Source: Temnothorax longispinosus (Eukaryota; Arthropoda; Insecta; Hymenoptera; Formicidae). From it: DNA of 64,000 nt. The stretch spans positions 8,469,199 through 8,533,198 of the forward strand of contig NC_092369.1 in assembly GCF_030848805.1 (NCBI RefSeq), written 5' to 3'. Under the pieces are notes generated by a model. The model had not been told where the DNA came from and made no database searches. It was given only the letters and a program-made list of their open reading frames with translations. Shown here one piece after another: positions 15,001-26,355 of the stretch; the first letter of the stretch is position 1, and each line of letters opens with the position of its first letter. Position numbers and translations under genes: made by a program.

Positions 15001-17433
15001 TTTCATGTAGGGTAATATCGTGCATTCCCGCATAATTTTATGGAGTTCCAATTAACATTTCGCCTACGTTAACCCATGAAAACGGCGCGGGAGGAAATTT
15101 TCTACATACGTCTCCTGAATTTAATACGGAAGCCGCAAGCGGGGTATGCGCAATGTAAATGTAGGAAATTATATTTCATGATGTACGTGTGTGTGGATGC
15201 GTGGGATTAACGTGTTTGCAGTTACCGCTGTGAGTTTAGCATACAGCACGAATTGCGCCGGTATTCGCCTAATTTGCATATAAATCGTGTAATAATGTTA
15301 TGCAATAATAATGCGGATTCATGAAATATGACTTGTTGATCGACGTACGATAATGTGTATAAATGGCAGCATTACGGTCCGAGGTGACGACAGGCAACGA
15401 AAAACTTAATAACTTCATTGTTAATTATAGCCTCATGGGTCGCGCTATCTATATCTATATACTGGATAAATATGCTATTTAGCGCGTTTGCCAATTGTAA
15501 CAGAACGACGTCCAAAGTAGATTTTATAAACAGGCCATTTCCGTAGTATTTTACATTATTCATAGCAAGCGCCGTTCTACAGGCACCGAAAATCTGCCGT
15601 CATTTTTCTCGACGTTTCTTGCTGTAAAATCTCCTTTCATAAATTTTACATATTCGCGTGGCTCATGCACAATGAAATAATCATACGTGGCTCCCGCTTA
15701 ATGTCCTGTAGCTTCTGTAATTGACCATTTTCAATTCATACTCTCGCGCACATTCGGACATGCATGCGCATATGCTGTATGCGTAAGTGTTGAAGTTTGA
15801 TGGCATCGCGATAATATTTCATCATGAATATTGTACAACGCTGCGCGATATGCCGCTGCAACATTTCACTTGAGTAAACTCTCAATTTTACATTGATTAC
15901 TTCATATAAATATGAACAATCGAATCAATAAACTTATACTTGATTCTTTTTAAATATTTATTTAATATGCATTTATATATGAAGTTAAATTTTGTGAGGA
16001 ATCTGAATTAATCCAGCCATGAAGTGCAAGAGCATGTAGGCAATTGCTGATAAATATTGCACAGCTTGTAAATAAATTTTCCTTTTTGTAAACAATAAAC
16101 GTAACGCATGACAGTGCGAGTTCGAGATGGTGGTCGCATGAAGACCGCGATTCCCGATTCGCTTTCGATCCGCGAGTGGTGCACAAGCAACAACAGGGCG
16201 ATAAACCTTTAGTGCGGCCGTTACCGCTAAAGGAGAACACGGTGGAGAGCACCGGGCCGAAGAATTCCCCCGGGTACTCGAAATCACCGCGTTAATTTCG
16301 AGGTGTCTGAGAAGTGGCTGAGCCAGGGCTGCGGCGCGCCGGCGGTGCATACGTAGGCACGTATATACGCGCGCCTTGGCAAACTCGCGCGAGCATCTTG
16401 GCGGGTATATGCGCCAGCCCGCCGAGCACATCGGTGCTTGGACTTGGTGTTGGTGAATGGCGCGGGGATGGATCGTGGAAACGCGCCGGGACGAAGGGCC
16501 ATTCTTGCCGTGAGCGTCGGAGCGCTTGTGTCAGCATTCCGTTTGTTCCCGTCGTCCCCAGTCTAGAATAACTGTCGCGAGACACTAGCTACTTCCTTTC
16601 AGTTTCGGACTTTGAACCAAAGCGACGCTTCGGCAACTTGTGGATATCATGTGTGATAAGTATATTCGATAATTAGGATGTGTCTTTGAATCTATATCGG
16701 CACGTTGTTGTTTGACGTTCAGTTAAATGTAACATCATCGATAAGAAACATAATGTAAACGAAATTTTTCATTTTTTAGGATAAGTGTTTATACAGAAAA
16801 TTAAGTAATCTTTAGAATAATATATCTAGGCTGTGCAAATCTGATAAATTTAATAAACTAGAAACCTCTACGAATTACACACACATATACAAAGTATAAT
16901 TTAATTTAGCGTAACTTTATTTGCAGATGTTTCTCACCGAAAATAAATTATTATTTTATGAGGTTGATTAAAAATCATAGTTATGTATTCATCGATTCAT
17001 CGATTGAAAATATCTTTTTATTTTACGCATTTTATTTTACACGCCTGTTAAATATCGCATTTTATCTTACACGGTTGATTAAAAATTATAGCTACATGTA
17101 TTGACCAATTCACGCTGTAAAGGAAAATGTCATATTTTACTGTGAACTATACACGCAAAACAATTAATTTATTTATACTGCGTGAAATTAATTATATATC
17201 ATTTCTCTCTTCTGGCATGGAAATCTACGACTGCAATGACGGATTAAGCGCTGTAATTAATATTCAATATCTTTAATATAAAATGGAAATGAAATACAGT
17301 AGACTATCAATTATGCACAATATGATTTTATCAGATAATTTTAGTCGCATATGACATAGTCGTATTATTACAAACTAAATCACTTTATCAACATCTGCAA
17401 TTTATCTACAATTTACAATTTATAAATGTCATT

Positions 17434-17436
<3 letters not shown>
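1..17436. other. Stretch without a supportable gene
   Basis: I find no exon here with recognisable protein similarity and convincing splice borders. AT-rich DNA alternates with GC- and CpG-rich islands (for example around 3,190-3,680, 5,820-6,030, 6,370-6,960, 11,640-12,120, 13,140-13,640 and 16,100-16,590). Those islands give open frames on both strands at once, as expected from sparse stop codons rather than from coding. An imperfect tandem duplication with a period of about 111 bp starts at 16,962 and 17,073 (shared GGTTGATTAAAAA). A TATATA at 8,514 lies 27 bases before a CCAGTC, a weak core-promoter candidate with no exon attached. Distant introns or non-coding RNAs cannot be excluded. 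Confidence 0.6.
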
Positions 17437-17473
<37 letters not shown>

Positions 17474-17500
17474 TCTCTCTCTCTCTATATATATATATAT
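17437..17500. repeat. CT/TA compound microsatellite
   Basis: A run of about 48 bases of almost pure CT dinucleotides, broken by a single CC, passes directly into a TA run. It is a simple-sequence repeat and is likely to vary in length between individuals. Confidence 0.95.
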
Positions 17501-20500
17501 TAGACAAGTTGAGTAATTTATTTCCCTATCGCTTAAGAATATCAGATATATATCATGTATCATGCAGTTTAAAATTTAAGGTACATTATTACTGCTTGGC
17601 GTTTGAAGAAATTTGATTATTCTCAATATTCCTTGGCAATATTTCAATACCAAATTTTATGGTAGTTCTCCTCCTCGGTATTCGCGCAAAATTCTCGATT
17701 CCCGATGCCCCAGGGAAAACATCAGTCAGATGCGCAGGAGAAAAGAAAATATTTCCGTCAAGGGGGCTGCGGAGGGCGGTAGAACAATTCATGCATACAT
17801 GATCATGAGATGTGAGGGTGAATTGATAAAAGAGGAGGATTGAGATAAAAAAAACCTTGAAAATCAACGTGCAGCTTAATTAGCAGGATTTTGCCTGCAT
17901 TTAAACGTCACGATGAGAGAGGATTATTGAAGATTGATGGATTCGTACTCCTCGTCCCCTTACGCTTCGATATCCTCGAACCAAGTTCGTCAATACTCTT
18001 TATATGAGATGTGGGAGTGTTATACTATAAAAGATATTACGAGAATCGATAATAGATAACGATATGTGAAAAATACCGGCTAAAAGTCTGAGCAAAAATT
18101 TTTCTAAAACACAAATCTATTAGCGTAAAAAAATAATAGTGTCAATATTAAATAATTGTGCAAAATATACAAATATTAAGTAGCATAATATATGATTTTT
18201 ATATACGTTGTATTGTATAATGCAAAGTAGAATTTGAAATTTTGCAATACATTTATTATTACATTATTATATTCTTTATTGCGTTTCGTCAATATATAAT
18301 TTTCTCCGATAAAAAACCGAATTCTTTATTATTAATCTTGTTTCAGCTCTAGGGCGTCACGGGATGATGACTCGTTGTTTTAGTTTTCAGCCGATATTTA
18401 ATTTCCTCCCGGATATTCGCTTGGATCAAGCGTTAGTTTAGGATCTTCCCATTATTCCATAATGCACCAAGTGGCGTTCTGTCAAGTTAGAAAGAAACGA
18501 TGCGAGGATATGCGTGAACGTACGACGCGTAGGAAATTTGAGCGCATTTGAAATCTCGCGATTTTTTTGAGAATTGCGATGAATTTTAAATGAACGACGA
18601 TGGATGGATGGATGTATGCGTAATTCGATCTCGCAGGCGTATACACGTAAATACACGCGCGGTCTTCAAACATTACATATCGATTTTCATAATAATAAGT
18701 GCGGAGTTGCTATCAATGTTCTAAATCGAGTTTGTTGTAATTTTATTGGTTTATCTAATTTTTTGTTTTATATACTAAAGTGGAAATGTTTATCTTTTGC
18801 ATCGAATTATCTTTGTTATAATCATTTATGCAAATTTAAATCTTAAATTAAAGATATATATATACATATATATATATTTGGACTATTGTAAATTTAAAGT
18901 TTTATATTATTTTTTAGGCAATTGGCACAAAATATTATTCTGTTTGTTAATCTGAAATTTTTTAAATATCGATAAGTTCTTTAGAAACGCGATGATATAA
19001 GCCGGACTATTATTAGTTTCTTTGAAATTCTCCTAAATGCAGCCCACTTTGGCTATTTTATCTTCTAGTTCATCAAATTAGTAATTCTCATAAGCTCGAC
19101 AAGTAATTATGTTCTTGTTTGCGAGCGTACGGCACCCAGCACAGCAGCGATTGAGAAGTTAATTACGCGACGACAAATAAGGCAGCCTTATAACTTGGGC
19201 GTAAATACAGTTACATAGCATGAATAATTCATCGCTACTTGCGCGCGATTATAGTGCAGAAAATGATATATGTATAATCACCCAGCATTTATCTCGAATT
19301 GTTTCATTAGTTCTTCATTGTCTCTCATTGTTACACAAGTTCTATTTTAAAACGTTATTTAGCAAAAAAATTGTACATACGTCACAATTTATACAGGACA
19401 TCCCTCTTGTTATTATATATATACATGAAAACATTATTTTCTATTCTATTGTCATATTACGTATTTGTGCACATTATACATTTCGCGTATTATATTTGTG
19501 TGGTACTAACAGATTTACAATGAAGTACGTACGATTAATGATTAATAAGCGTCCGATTATTATATCCCCCATGTATATTTGAAAATTATATTCATGATAC
19601 ATATAGAATATTTTCGAGATAGCTAACCATATTGAAAAGAATAATCACTTATCGCATTTCATTTATTAATTATTAAAGCGGTTAATAAATTATCATTATG
19701 AACGCGATTGAAACTGTTGCTCCATTTTAATGCGTTATTTCCTATACTATACACAGAAAGGTATTGTCTGCGACATAATATTATTCTATATAATTACAGA
19801 ATAATTCAATTATCGAATGCTGTATCAGTTTATGTTTCTAATGAATTGCAGAATATTTAATCCGTTGCTCGTGCGAGAATTATTAATGGCTCATAAAATT
19901 TATACAATACAAATATTCCACGCATTGCCATCTCCCCATTTCTCTGCTTAATTTAAGATTTTCCATTTGCCAGATCACAAATTATTCATTATTTCGTGAT
20001 AGGATTACGCGTGCGTTCGCTTCGCGTAGACAACACATCGACCGATTCATCGAGGAGACGAGGAAGAAAACGTCGATCGGGTTTTGCGCGCGACGCGGAG
20101 TCTTGCACGCGCAGCAGGGCTGCATCACCATTTTTATAGCGTTTCGGCGGACATAAATGAATTTGCCTTTCCCGCGCGGGGCGGTTCGGTCCCGATCTAA
20201 ATATTATGCGCATAATAGAGCACTCTATATATAACCCGGGCGAGGCCGAGCTGAGTAACACGGTAATAAATTGACTCGGTGCATCAGAACATGCGCTTCT
20301 GCATTGTACATAATCCAATCAGAGCGCATCGTGCCCCGTAAACGGCGCTACGCGTTCGTCTACGTTCGTCTTGTTTGTATGTCGTTTTATTCGCCGGAGA
20401 ACACCATTCATGACACGCACACATGATCCAGAGTAGTAATGTCAATTTTGAAACGCTGCTCTCTGCCAGGCGTATGGGGAGATATAGCGCACTATGTCAA

Positions 20501-20990
20501 TGACATTTACCGTTTTTTAACAATACAATTCCCGAATCTATTTTAATTGATATTTATCATTCTATATAATATGCGAAATAAAAATTTGTGCGAGAAAATG
20601 TTCTCCCATTATTACGAGATTTATATATCTCACTTCCTGTAAAAAAAATACATGAATAGAACAGTTTTCACGGAAAAGTGATTACAAACGAGTACATGGA
20701 AGAATAATGAAATACATGCGCCTTTATCTTAAATTTAATACGCGCAAATATAAATAATTTTATTTCTGGTGGTACCAATTCAATTCGAGACAAGTCGAAC
20801 CCGATAATAGATTCTGAAAATTTTATATATGAATATTTTATAATATATATCTTATCAATTATCAATTTCTTTATAACATTTAAATTCAACTTATCTAGAC
20901 TTCATCATCTAGAGTCTAGACTAATCGAATATCAGGGTACCCATTCGACTTGTATCGAATGTTTTAAGTATCCGCACATTGTTTATTACT
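17501..20990. other. Stretch without a supportable gene
   Basis: This is mostly AT-rich sequence with a GC-rich island around 19,990-20,350. The longest open frame (120 codons at 19,220) sits in AT-rich DNA, is rich in I, L, H and Y and resembles no family I know. I see nothing that can be annotated. Confidence 0.6.
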
Positions 20991-21287
20991 ATATCCCTAC
21001 CTACCCGTACTTTTACTTATTTGTTTTCCTACCTACCCGACTTTTATCTAATTTTTACCCGTATTCCTATCTACCCGTATCTTTATCCAGTATACCTATG
21101 ATACGACCGCGATTACCCGAAATCAGAAAAGCGTGCGTATACTTAGTTTTAAATCGGAACCGTTTACAAGTTATATTGGGAGTTAAATTTAATTTACGCG
21201 AGATAGAGATTTCTAATTCGAGACGGCATCTTTTCCGTCTCTGATTATGTGCAGTATACAAGATAACCTTACATACGGAAAAAAAAG

Positions 21288-21431
21288 AGTCGTAAAATGT
21301 ATACAACTAATATTTTTTTAGCTGCAAGAGCTATATTTTTAGCAATAGTCCAATAGTAGCAAAACTTGTTACTATTGCTAAAAATATAGCTCTCGCAGCA
21401 AAAAAATGTTAGTTGTGCATATTTTACGACT
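21288..21431. repeat. Hairpin inside left arm
   Basis: This is an imperfect palindrome: AGTCGTAAAAT at the left end pairs with ATTTTACGACT at the right, and AGCTATATTTTTAGCAATAG pairs across the centre. The same hairpin is present at 34,110-34,253 in the right arm, so it predates the arm duplication. It may be an older MITE; I see no clear target duplication. Confidence 0.85.
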
Positions 21432-21742
21432 AGATTTGCTACGGCAGCTAATTTTTTTCCGTGCAGGTTTATCTTTACCTGTTTTTTTTTTTAACTTTTA
21501 TTGGTGTAACACACCAACCTACCTTGATCCTCTTCGTCTTCTTTCTTCTGGCCGTATTCTGGCTTCATATAACCAGAGACTGGCAGCAAGGAAAAATACT
21601 CCTGCTGCCGGCTAAGCATCGCTATATAGCAATAAGCGATAAGATTTTACGCTTTTGCTTGATGCGCGAAACACGAACGCGTCGCGAAGAGGCCATCACA
21701 TTAATTAAATTAATTAAATACAAAATTAACAACAAACAATAA
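21406..21742 (+). pseudogene. Frameshifted copy of a 111-codon open frame
   Basis: This is the left-arm counterpart of the open frame at 33,800-34,135. The right-arm frame runs through without interruption. Here a longer T run near 21,482-21,492 shifts the frame, so the sequence splits into one frame ending at 21,615 and another ending at 21,742. The second half is very hydrophobic (around residues FVFFLLAVFWLH) and then basic (RETRTRREE). The function and even the coding status are unknown. The broken state in one arm suggests that at least this copy is not under selection. Confidence 0.4.
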
Positions 21743-22951
21743 CAATAATAATTCCATCAGTACGCGAATTAATTGCGCATTTATTCTTTACACGCGTTTA
21801 TTCTCTCTTGTAGCAAATAAAATATATTTCCAGTAATTAAAATACATAATCGAATTGGAAACAAACCGAATTTAAAAGAAATCTCTATGTCAACTTGTGT
21901 TTTGATTCAAAAAGATTTGATCACGGTTATAAAATTTATTATTATATATAAACTTTATAATATATAGGTACAATAAAACTTTAATTTGAAAATAAGTGAA
22001 AATTGCTAGACGCGTTATCCAATAAAATCTAGAAGGCCTATATGCGTATCGATTCGAACGGTTATTTGTTGCTGAAGCTCATTTCAAAAGCATGCAGAGA
22101 TGAGACATTCAGATGAATGACGTAAGATCCGAGAGAGATAATAAATTTCACACACAATTAGAATTGATAAAAATCTCTCTTTGTTTGCAAATTATTAAAA
22201 TTGTTTTTTATACAATATATAACTTCAAAATTATTTTTAAATAATGTAAAATTGATTAATTCTAAAATATTACTACAAAAAAATCATCTATTTTATAACA
22301 AAATATATATTGGATCTTACGTCATATTACTACTTTAACTGGGATAAAATCCAGTTATCAATTACTCTATATACGCATGAATAAGCTATAACAGTTTAGA
22401 CTAAAGTCAATGCGTTAAAATAAATAATAATAATTAATAATTGTAAGCTTGTTTTTATGAAAAAGATCTATAAATTATATAAAATATGAAATACATACGC
22501 ATGTTACGTAATACTAAAATATTTCTTATTTTATCATTTTATTATTATAATATGAATGTATATATATAATCGTGATGCAAATATAAAACATGATGCAAAT
22601 TGAATGTCTTACAATTAGAAAACAACATATATTATATATATTATTTTTTTGCACCGACTTATATAAAGTTTAATCCTGGATACATTCTCGTTTGACTGAG
22701 TATATTCTCGTATGCACATTAAATTAATCAATAAATACACATTAAATATATTAAAGAGACGTCCAGGATTAAATTTATCCTAATCTGTTCTAACTGATCC
22801 ATTTTAAAGCAACGGATGTATAGAATGCTACTTATGTGTAGACCTTTGTATTGTTATCAAATTGAATACATTTATCTAGATATGTGGTATGTATATTTGA
22901 TAAGTTGCCACACATCCGTTACCTCAATAAATATGTTAATTCATCACTCAC

Positions 22952-23003
22952 CGACCCTGATTCGCAACAGCGGAATTATATCTGCCACGTAGCTACGTTG
23001 AAT
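22952..23003 (-). other. Exon-like module, 52 nt (left arm)
   Basis: On the minus strand the segment is bounded by TTACAG before it and GTGAG after it. It has the same 52-nt length as its right-arm copy (32,516-32,567). In the frame continuing from the 112-nt module it encodes FNVATWQI and then a stop. It is the last module before the outer part of the arm. A diverged 41-nt relative is at 27,135-27,175. Coding status is uncertain. Confidence 0.45.
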
Positions 23004-23281
23004 CTGTAACATACAAATATAAAATTCATATTAACAGTGTTTAAAAAAACCTAATGTTTTAAAATATAATTCCTACGTGCATCGAACTTTTTATTATTCA
23101 ATTAGATATTTATTTAAGTAATTATACATTTTTCGATAAAGATTTTTACAAAAAACAATTTTTATAAAAGATTGAATTACTCCTTTTCTTCTAACAATTA
23201 TTTTTAAATCATGGTAAAATAAAAAAGCTTAAATAATAAACAAAAAAATTACTCTTACACAAAATAAAAAATAATATTTAC

Positions 23282-23393
23282 CGCAAAGTTGTTCCGCTGG
23301 CGCCCGATGCCTCTTCCAGGCCTTCTCCTCCACTCAGGCTGTCTTCTCGGGTGGTCAGCTCCCACGATACGACACTTTCCGCGTCGTTATCTC
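23282..23393 (-). other. Exon-like module, 112 nt (left arm)
   Basis: On the minus strand it is preceded by GTTTCAG and followed by GTAAAT. One frame is open throughout and begins DNDAESVASWELTTRED, an acidic, serine- and glycine-rich sequence ending in TTLR. The right-arm copy at 32,129-32,240 is almost identical and equally long. A tandem relative sits at about 31,777-31,874, and a more diverged one ends at 26,875. Retention of splice-like borders across copies suggests a real or former exon. I recognise no protein family. Confidence 0.5.
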
Positions 23394-23560
23394 CTGAAAC
23401 ATATAAATAAATGATTTGATATTAAATAATTCTTACGCGCATCAAACTTCTTATTTATCGTTCAATTAGACATTTTTATTTCAATAATTATACATTTTCC
23501 GAAAAAGATAATATATATATATAACAATTAATAGAAGATTATAGATTATGAAATGCTCAC

Positions 23561-23652
23561 CTCGCTATTTGTTACATCTGGTCCTCGCTTTCTCGGCTCC
23601 GGCTCTTCCCTTCTTTCCGCATTGTTATTTCTTCGGCACTCACATCTGTTTC
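23561..23652 (-). other. Exon-like module, 92 nt (left arm)
   Basis: Minus-strand segment with GTTTCAG before it and GTGAGC after it. The right-arm copy (26,260-26,355) is 96 nt; the extra AGAG there lies at the donor and changes the reading phase. One frame is open and basic, with NRCECRRNNNAERRGEPEPR. The part GARATAACRAYGCGGAAAG is shared with the start of the 112-nt module, so the two modules look related. Confidence 0.45.
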
Positions 23653-24067
23653 CTGAAACAAACAAAGTATTTATTGCAACGCGATTAAAGTAATCACTAG
23701 AATACAATCATCGCGCAGGGCTTTGCCAAACTTTGTGCGATACTCTCGAATTTAATCAGACGGGACGCGTACTTAATATATTGCGACAACGGAGAAAATG
23801 AAAGTGGAAGATGGCATTTTCGATGTCAGCAATATTTCACAAATAAAAGTGCAACGAAATATATTTAAGATGTTGGCAAAAGGTTTCTCGCGCGATCGAC
23901 TTTGCACGCCAAGAGCGACGCGACGTCGCTAGATTGATTTGCGCGATTGATCGTCGGCCGAATAAGGCTCTTGAAATACGCGTTCGAACGAATTATCAAT
24001 ATCCGAGCGTCAAATCTATACTTCACGATAGATACTACAATGAATACAAAGTTTATGCATGTTATAC

Positions 24068-24265
24068 TTACCAATTAAATGAGTCGCGACGCCACTCGTC
24101 ACGGAGTCTCGTTCCGGAGCCGATCCGTCTCGTGCATTCTGTCCGTCGCGCGTTCTGTAAATGGGAAGGGGAGGGGACGTAATACGTCATCAACATGGCG
24201 AAGGCGCGGCGTTTCTCGCGCGGGCAACTTCTCGCGCCAAGAGCGTCACGGCGCCGCGGCGTCAC
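24068..24265 (-). other. Small open frame ending in EWRRDSFNW
   Basis: This is a 65-codon minus-strand frame. Inside it the segment 24,072-24,154 (83 nt) is bounded by a strong pyrimidine tract plus TTTACAG and by GTAAGT, so the same DNA can be read through to a TAA or spliced. A paralogous frame 600 bp away (24,672 onward) shares the pattern YV-SP--LQ-A--T and the end WRRDSFNW, although the DNA between the two has diverged. This is one of the better signs of past coding selection in the locus. No known family is recognised. Confidence 0.4.
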
Positions 24266-24387
24266 GCGTCGCTACGCGTCCCGCTCTGAACTTCACGATT
24301 ACGCATACTTCGAGTAACAAATACTGTATGCTCGTCCTTAGCATGATTATCATTTTACATTCTAGCGAATAGGGTATTGATATTCTT

Positions 24388-24510
24388 GGCTGCGTTCGAA
24401 AACTTTACTCGGGTGCACACCGCGTCGTTCTATCTTTGTTATTCACTAAAAGTTGAACAAGGACAGAACGACGCTGGGTGTGCATCCGAGTAAAGTTTTC
24501 GAAAGCAGCC
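24388..24510. mobile_element. MITE A, 123 bp, left copy
   Basis: Foldback element with terminal inverted repeats starting GGCTGCGTTCGAAAACTTT, flanked on both sides by CTT (24,385-24,387 and 24,511-24,513), a 3-bp target duplication. It consists almost entirely of its inverted repeats, with a short AT-rich loop. Its mirror copy is at 25,256-25,378, so it was present before the palindrome formed. The 3-bp duplication is compatible with a PIF/Harbinger-type mobiliser, but the family is not proven. Confidence 0.85.
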
Positions 24511-24675
24511 CTTGACACAGGGATATCCGCAATTGTCCGCGCGATGCATTTTCGACCGAGCAACTACCGCGAAATACGTATTTTCAAGAATCATTGATAC
24601 CCGAGCGTTAAATCTGTATTACGCGATAACTGCAGTATATAACAAGCGTGCAAGGTTAATATATGTTATTATTAC

Positions 24676-24758
24676 CAGTTAAATGAGTCGCGACGCCACA
24701 TGTTCCGCAGCCGACCCGTCATCACAGAACATGTCATTCGTCCTGTGTCCGCCGCGCT
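24676..24758 (-). other. Exon-like module, 83 nt (inner copy, left)
   Basis: Minus-strand 83-nt segment between GTCTCCAG and GTAATA. It has the same length and the same borders as 25,008-25,090 on the right, and the same length as the outer modules at 24,072-24,154 and 25,608-25,690. Its open frame ends in WRRDSFNW. The longer 96-codon frame that contains it (24,672-24,962) crosses the palindrome centre, so its N-terminal half is partly the complement of its own arm and is probably meaningless. Confidence 0.45.
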
Positions 24759-25007
24759 CTGGAGACGATCGAAGGGAGATCGTACGTAATCAATATGGCA
24801 GAGGCGCTTCGTGATTCGTCCAGTGATGCCAACTTCGAAATGCTGCCTGGCGTGTGCAGGGGGAGAGCGCGCACGCCGTGCAGCTAGAGATGTGCGCGCT
24901 CCCCCCCAGTACACGTCAGGCAGCATTTCGAAGTTGGCATCACTGGACGAATCACGAAGCACCTCTGCTATATTGATTACGTACGATCTCCCTTCGATCG
25001 TCTCCAG

Positions 25008-25090
25008 AGCGCGGCGGACACAGGACGGATAACATGTTCTGTGATGACGGGTCGGGTGCGGACCGAGTGGCGTCGCGACTCATTTAACTG
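25008..25090 (+). other. Exon-like module, 83 nt (inner copy, right)
   Basis: Plus-strand segment between GATCGTCTCCAG and GTAATA, mirror of 24,676-24,758. One frame is open and ends EWRRDSFN plus two bases. A TAA follows directly if it is unspliced. Confidence 0.45.
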
Positions 25091-25255
25091 GTAATAATAA
25101 CATATATTAACCTTGCACGCTTGTTATATACTGCAGTTATCGCGTAATACAGATTTAACGCTCGGGTATCAATGATTCTTGAAAATACGTATTTCGCGGT
25201 AGTTGCTCGGTCGAAAATGCATCGCGCGGACAATTGCGGATATCCCTGTGTCAAG

Positions 25256-25378
25256 GGCTGCTTTCGAAAACTTTACTCGGATGCACCCAGCGTCGTTCTG
25301 TCCTTGTTCAACTTTTAGTGAATAACAAAAAGATAGAACGGCGCGGTGTGCACCCGAGTAAAGTTTTCGAACGCAGCC
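25256..25378. mobile_element. MITE A, 123 bp, right copy
   Basis: Mirror of the element at 24,388-24,510, with the same length, flanked by AAG on both sides (25,253-25,255 and 25,379-25,381), the complement of the CTT duplication on the left. Confidence 0.85.
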
Positions 25379-25607
25379 AAGAATATCAATGTAAAATGAT
25401 AATCATGCTAAGGACGAGCATACAGTATTTGTTACTCGAAGTATGGAAAATGCGTAAATCGTGAAGTTCAGAGCGGGACGCGTAGCGACGCGTGACGCCG
25501 CGGCGCCGTGACGCTCTTGGCGTGAGAAGTTGCCCGCGCGAGAAACGAAGCGCCGCGCCTCCGCCATGTTGATGACGTATTACGTCCCCTCCCCTTCCCA
25601 TTTACAG

Positions 25608-25690
25608 AACGCGCGACGGACAGAATGCACGAGACGGATCGGCTCCGGAACGAGACTCCGTGACGAGTGGCGTCGCGACTCATTTAATTG
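25608..25690 (+). other. Exon-like module, 83 nt (outer copy, right)
   Basis: Plus-strand segment preceded by a long pyrimidine tract and TTTACAG and followed by GTAAGT, the most canonical splice borders in the locus. Its left mirror is 24,072-24,154. An open frame from an ATG at 25,566 runs without a break through the apparent acceptor to EWRRDSFNW and a TAA. If spliced to the next module at 26,260 the frame gives W-KQM and then a stop. Confidence 0.5.
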
Positions 25691-25856
25691 GTAAGTATAA
25701 CATCATAAACTTTGTATTCATTGTAATATCTATCGTCAAGTATAGATTCGACGCTCGGATATTGATAATCCGTTCGAACGCGTATTTCGAGAGCCTTGTT
25801 ATTCGGTCGAAGATCCATCGCGCAGATCAATCTAGCGACGCCGCCGTCGCTTTTTG

Positions 25857-25983
25857 GGTTGCGTTCGGAAACGTCACCCGAGCGCACACGAGTATACTCC
25901 CTTCTCTTTCTATCTTAGCGAGTTAGAAGGAGAAGGGAGTATACACTCCCGTGTGTACCCGGATGACATTTCCGAACGTAGCC
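25857..25983. mobile_element. MITE B, 127 bp, right arm only
   Basis: Foldback element with ends GGTTGCGTTCGG and CCGAACGTAGCC, related to MITE A, flanked on both sides by TTG (25,854-25,856 and 25,984-25,986). The matching position in the left arm (23,910-23,912, CAA on the plus strand) is an empty site with a single TTG in the mirrored orientation. The insertion therefore happened after the arms were duplicated, and it confirms the 3-bp target duplication. Confidence 0.9.
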
Positions 25984-26259
25984 TTGGTGTGCGAATTCGA
26001 TCGCACGAGAAACCATTTACCGCATTACCGCCATCTTAAATACATTTCGTTGCATTTTTATTTGAATAAATATCGCTGATGTCGAAAGTGCCATCTTCTA
26101 CTTTTATTTTTCTCCGCTGTCGCAATATAATTAAGTACGCGTCGCGTCTGATTAATGTCGAGAGTATCGCACAAAGTGTGGCAAAGCCCTGCGCGATGAT
26201 TGTATTCTAGTGATTACTTTAATCGCGTTTAATTGCAATAAATACTTTGCTTGTTTCAG

Positions 26260-26355
26260 GAAACAGATGTGAGTGCCGGAGAAATAACAATGCGGAAAGA
26301 AGGGGAGAGCCGGAGCCGAGAAAGCGAGGACCAGATGTAACAAATAGCGAGAGAG
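26260..26355 (+). other. Exon-like module, 96 nt (right arm)
   Basis: Plus-strand segment between TTGTTTCAG and GTGAGC, mirror of 23,561-23,652 but 4 nt longer at the donor. Frames read either NRCECRRNNN..., or ETDVSAGEITMRKEG and then a stop. It lies 570 bp after the 83-nt module and is the last module before the right arm is interrupted. Confidence 0.45.

Larger units (their letters stand above)
20991..23509. repeat. Left outer inverted-repeat arm
   Basis: This arm is the reverse complement of 32,012-34,552, with only small indels and scattered substitutions. Its outer end starts at ATATCCCTACCTACCC and carries several CTACCCGTA-type subterminal repeats to about 21,090. Inside it are a hairpin (21,288-21,431), a frameshifted small open frame and two exon-like modules that read outward on the minus strand. 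No flanking target-site duplication is visible at the outer ends. The inner end is a TA dinucleotide run at 23,510-23,521, where homology switches to the 24.9-26.4-kb block of the right side. Confidence 0.93.
23522..24874. repeat. Left arm of the central giant hairpin
   Basis: Reverse complement of 24,892-26,394, separated from it by a 17-nt loop (24,875-24,891). The arms differ by a 127-bp MITE present only on the right, by a deletion of about 17 bp on the right next to MITE A, by a 4-nt AGAG difference at a splice-like border, and by scattered substitutions. The arm contains two tandem copies of a roughly 600-bp unit, each with an 83-nt exon-like module. On its left it abuts the outer arm at a TA run. 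Confidence 0.93.

Noticed and set aside
16284..16585. Several overlapping frames in a GC-rich island
   Set aside because: Four frames are open at once on both strands, typical of CpG-island composition.
24672..24962. 96-codon frame as a complete gene
   Set aside because: It crosses the centre of the giant palindrome, so its first half is translated from one arm and its second half from the complement of the same sequence. Only the C-terminal part has independent support.
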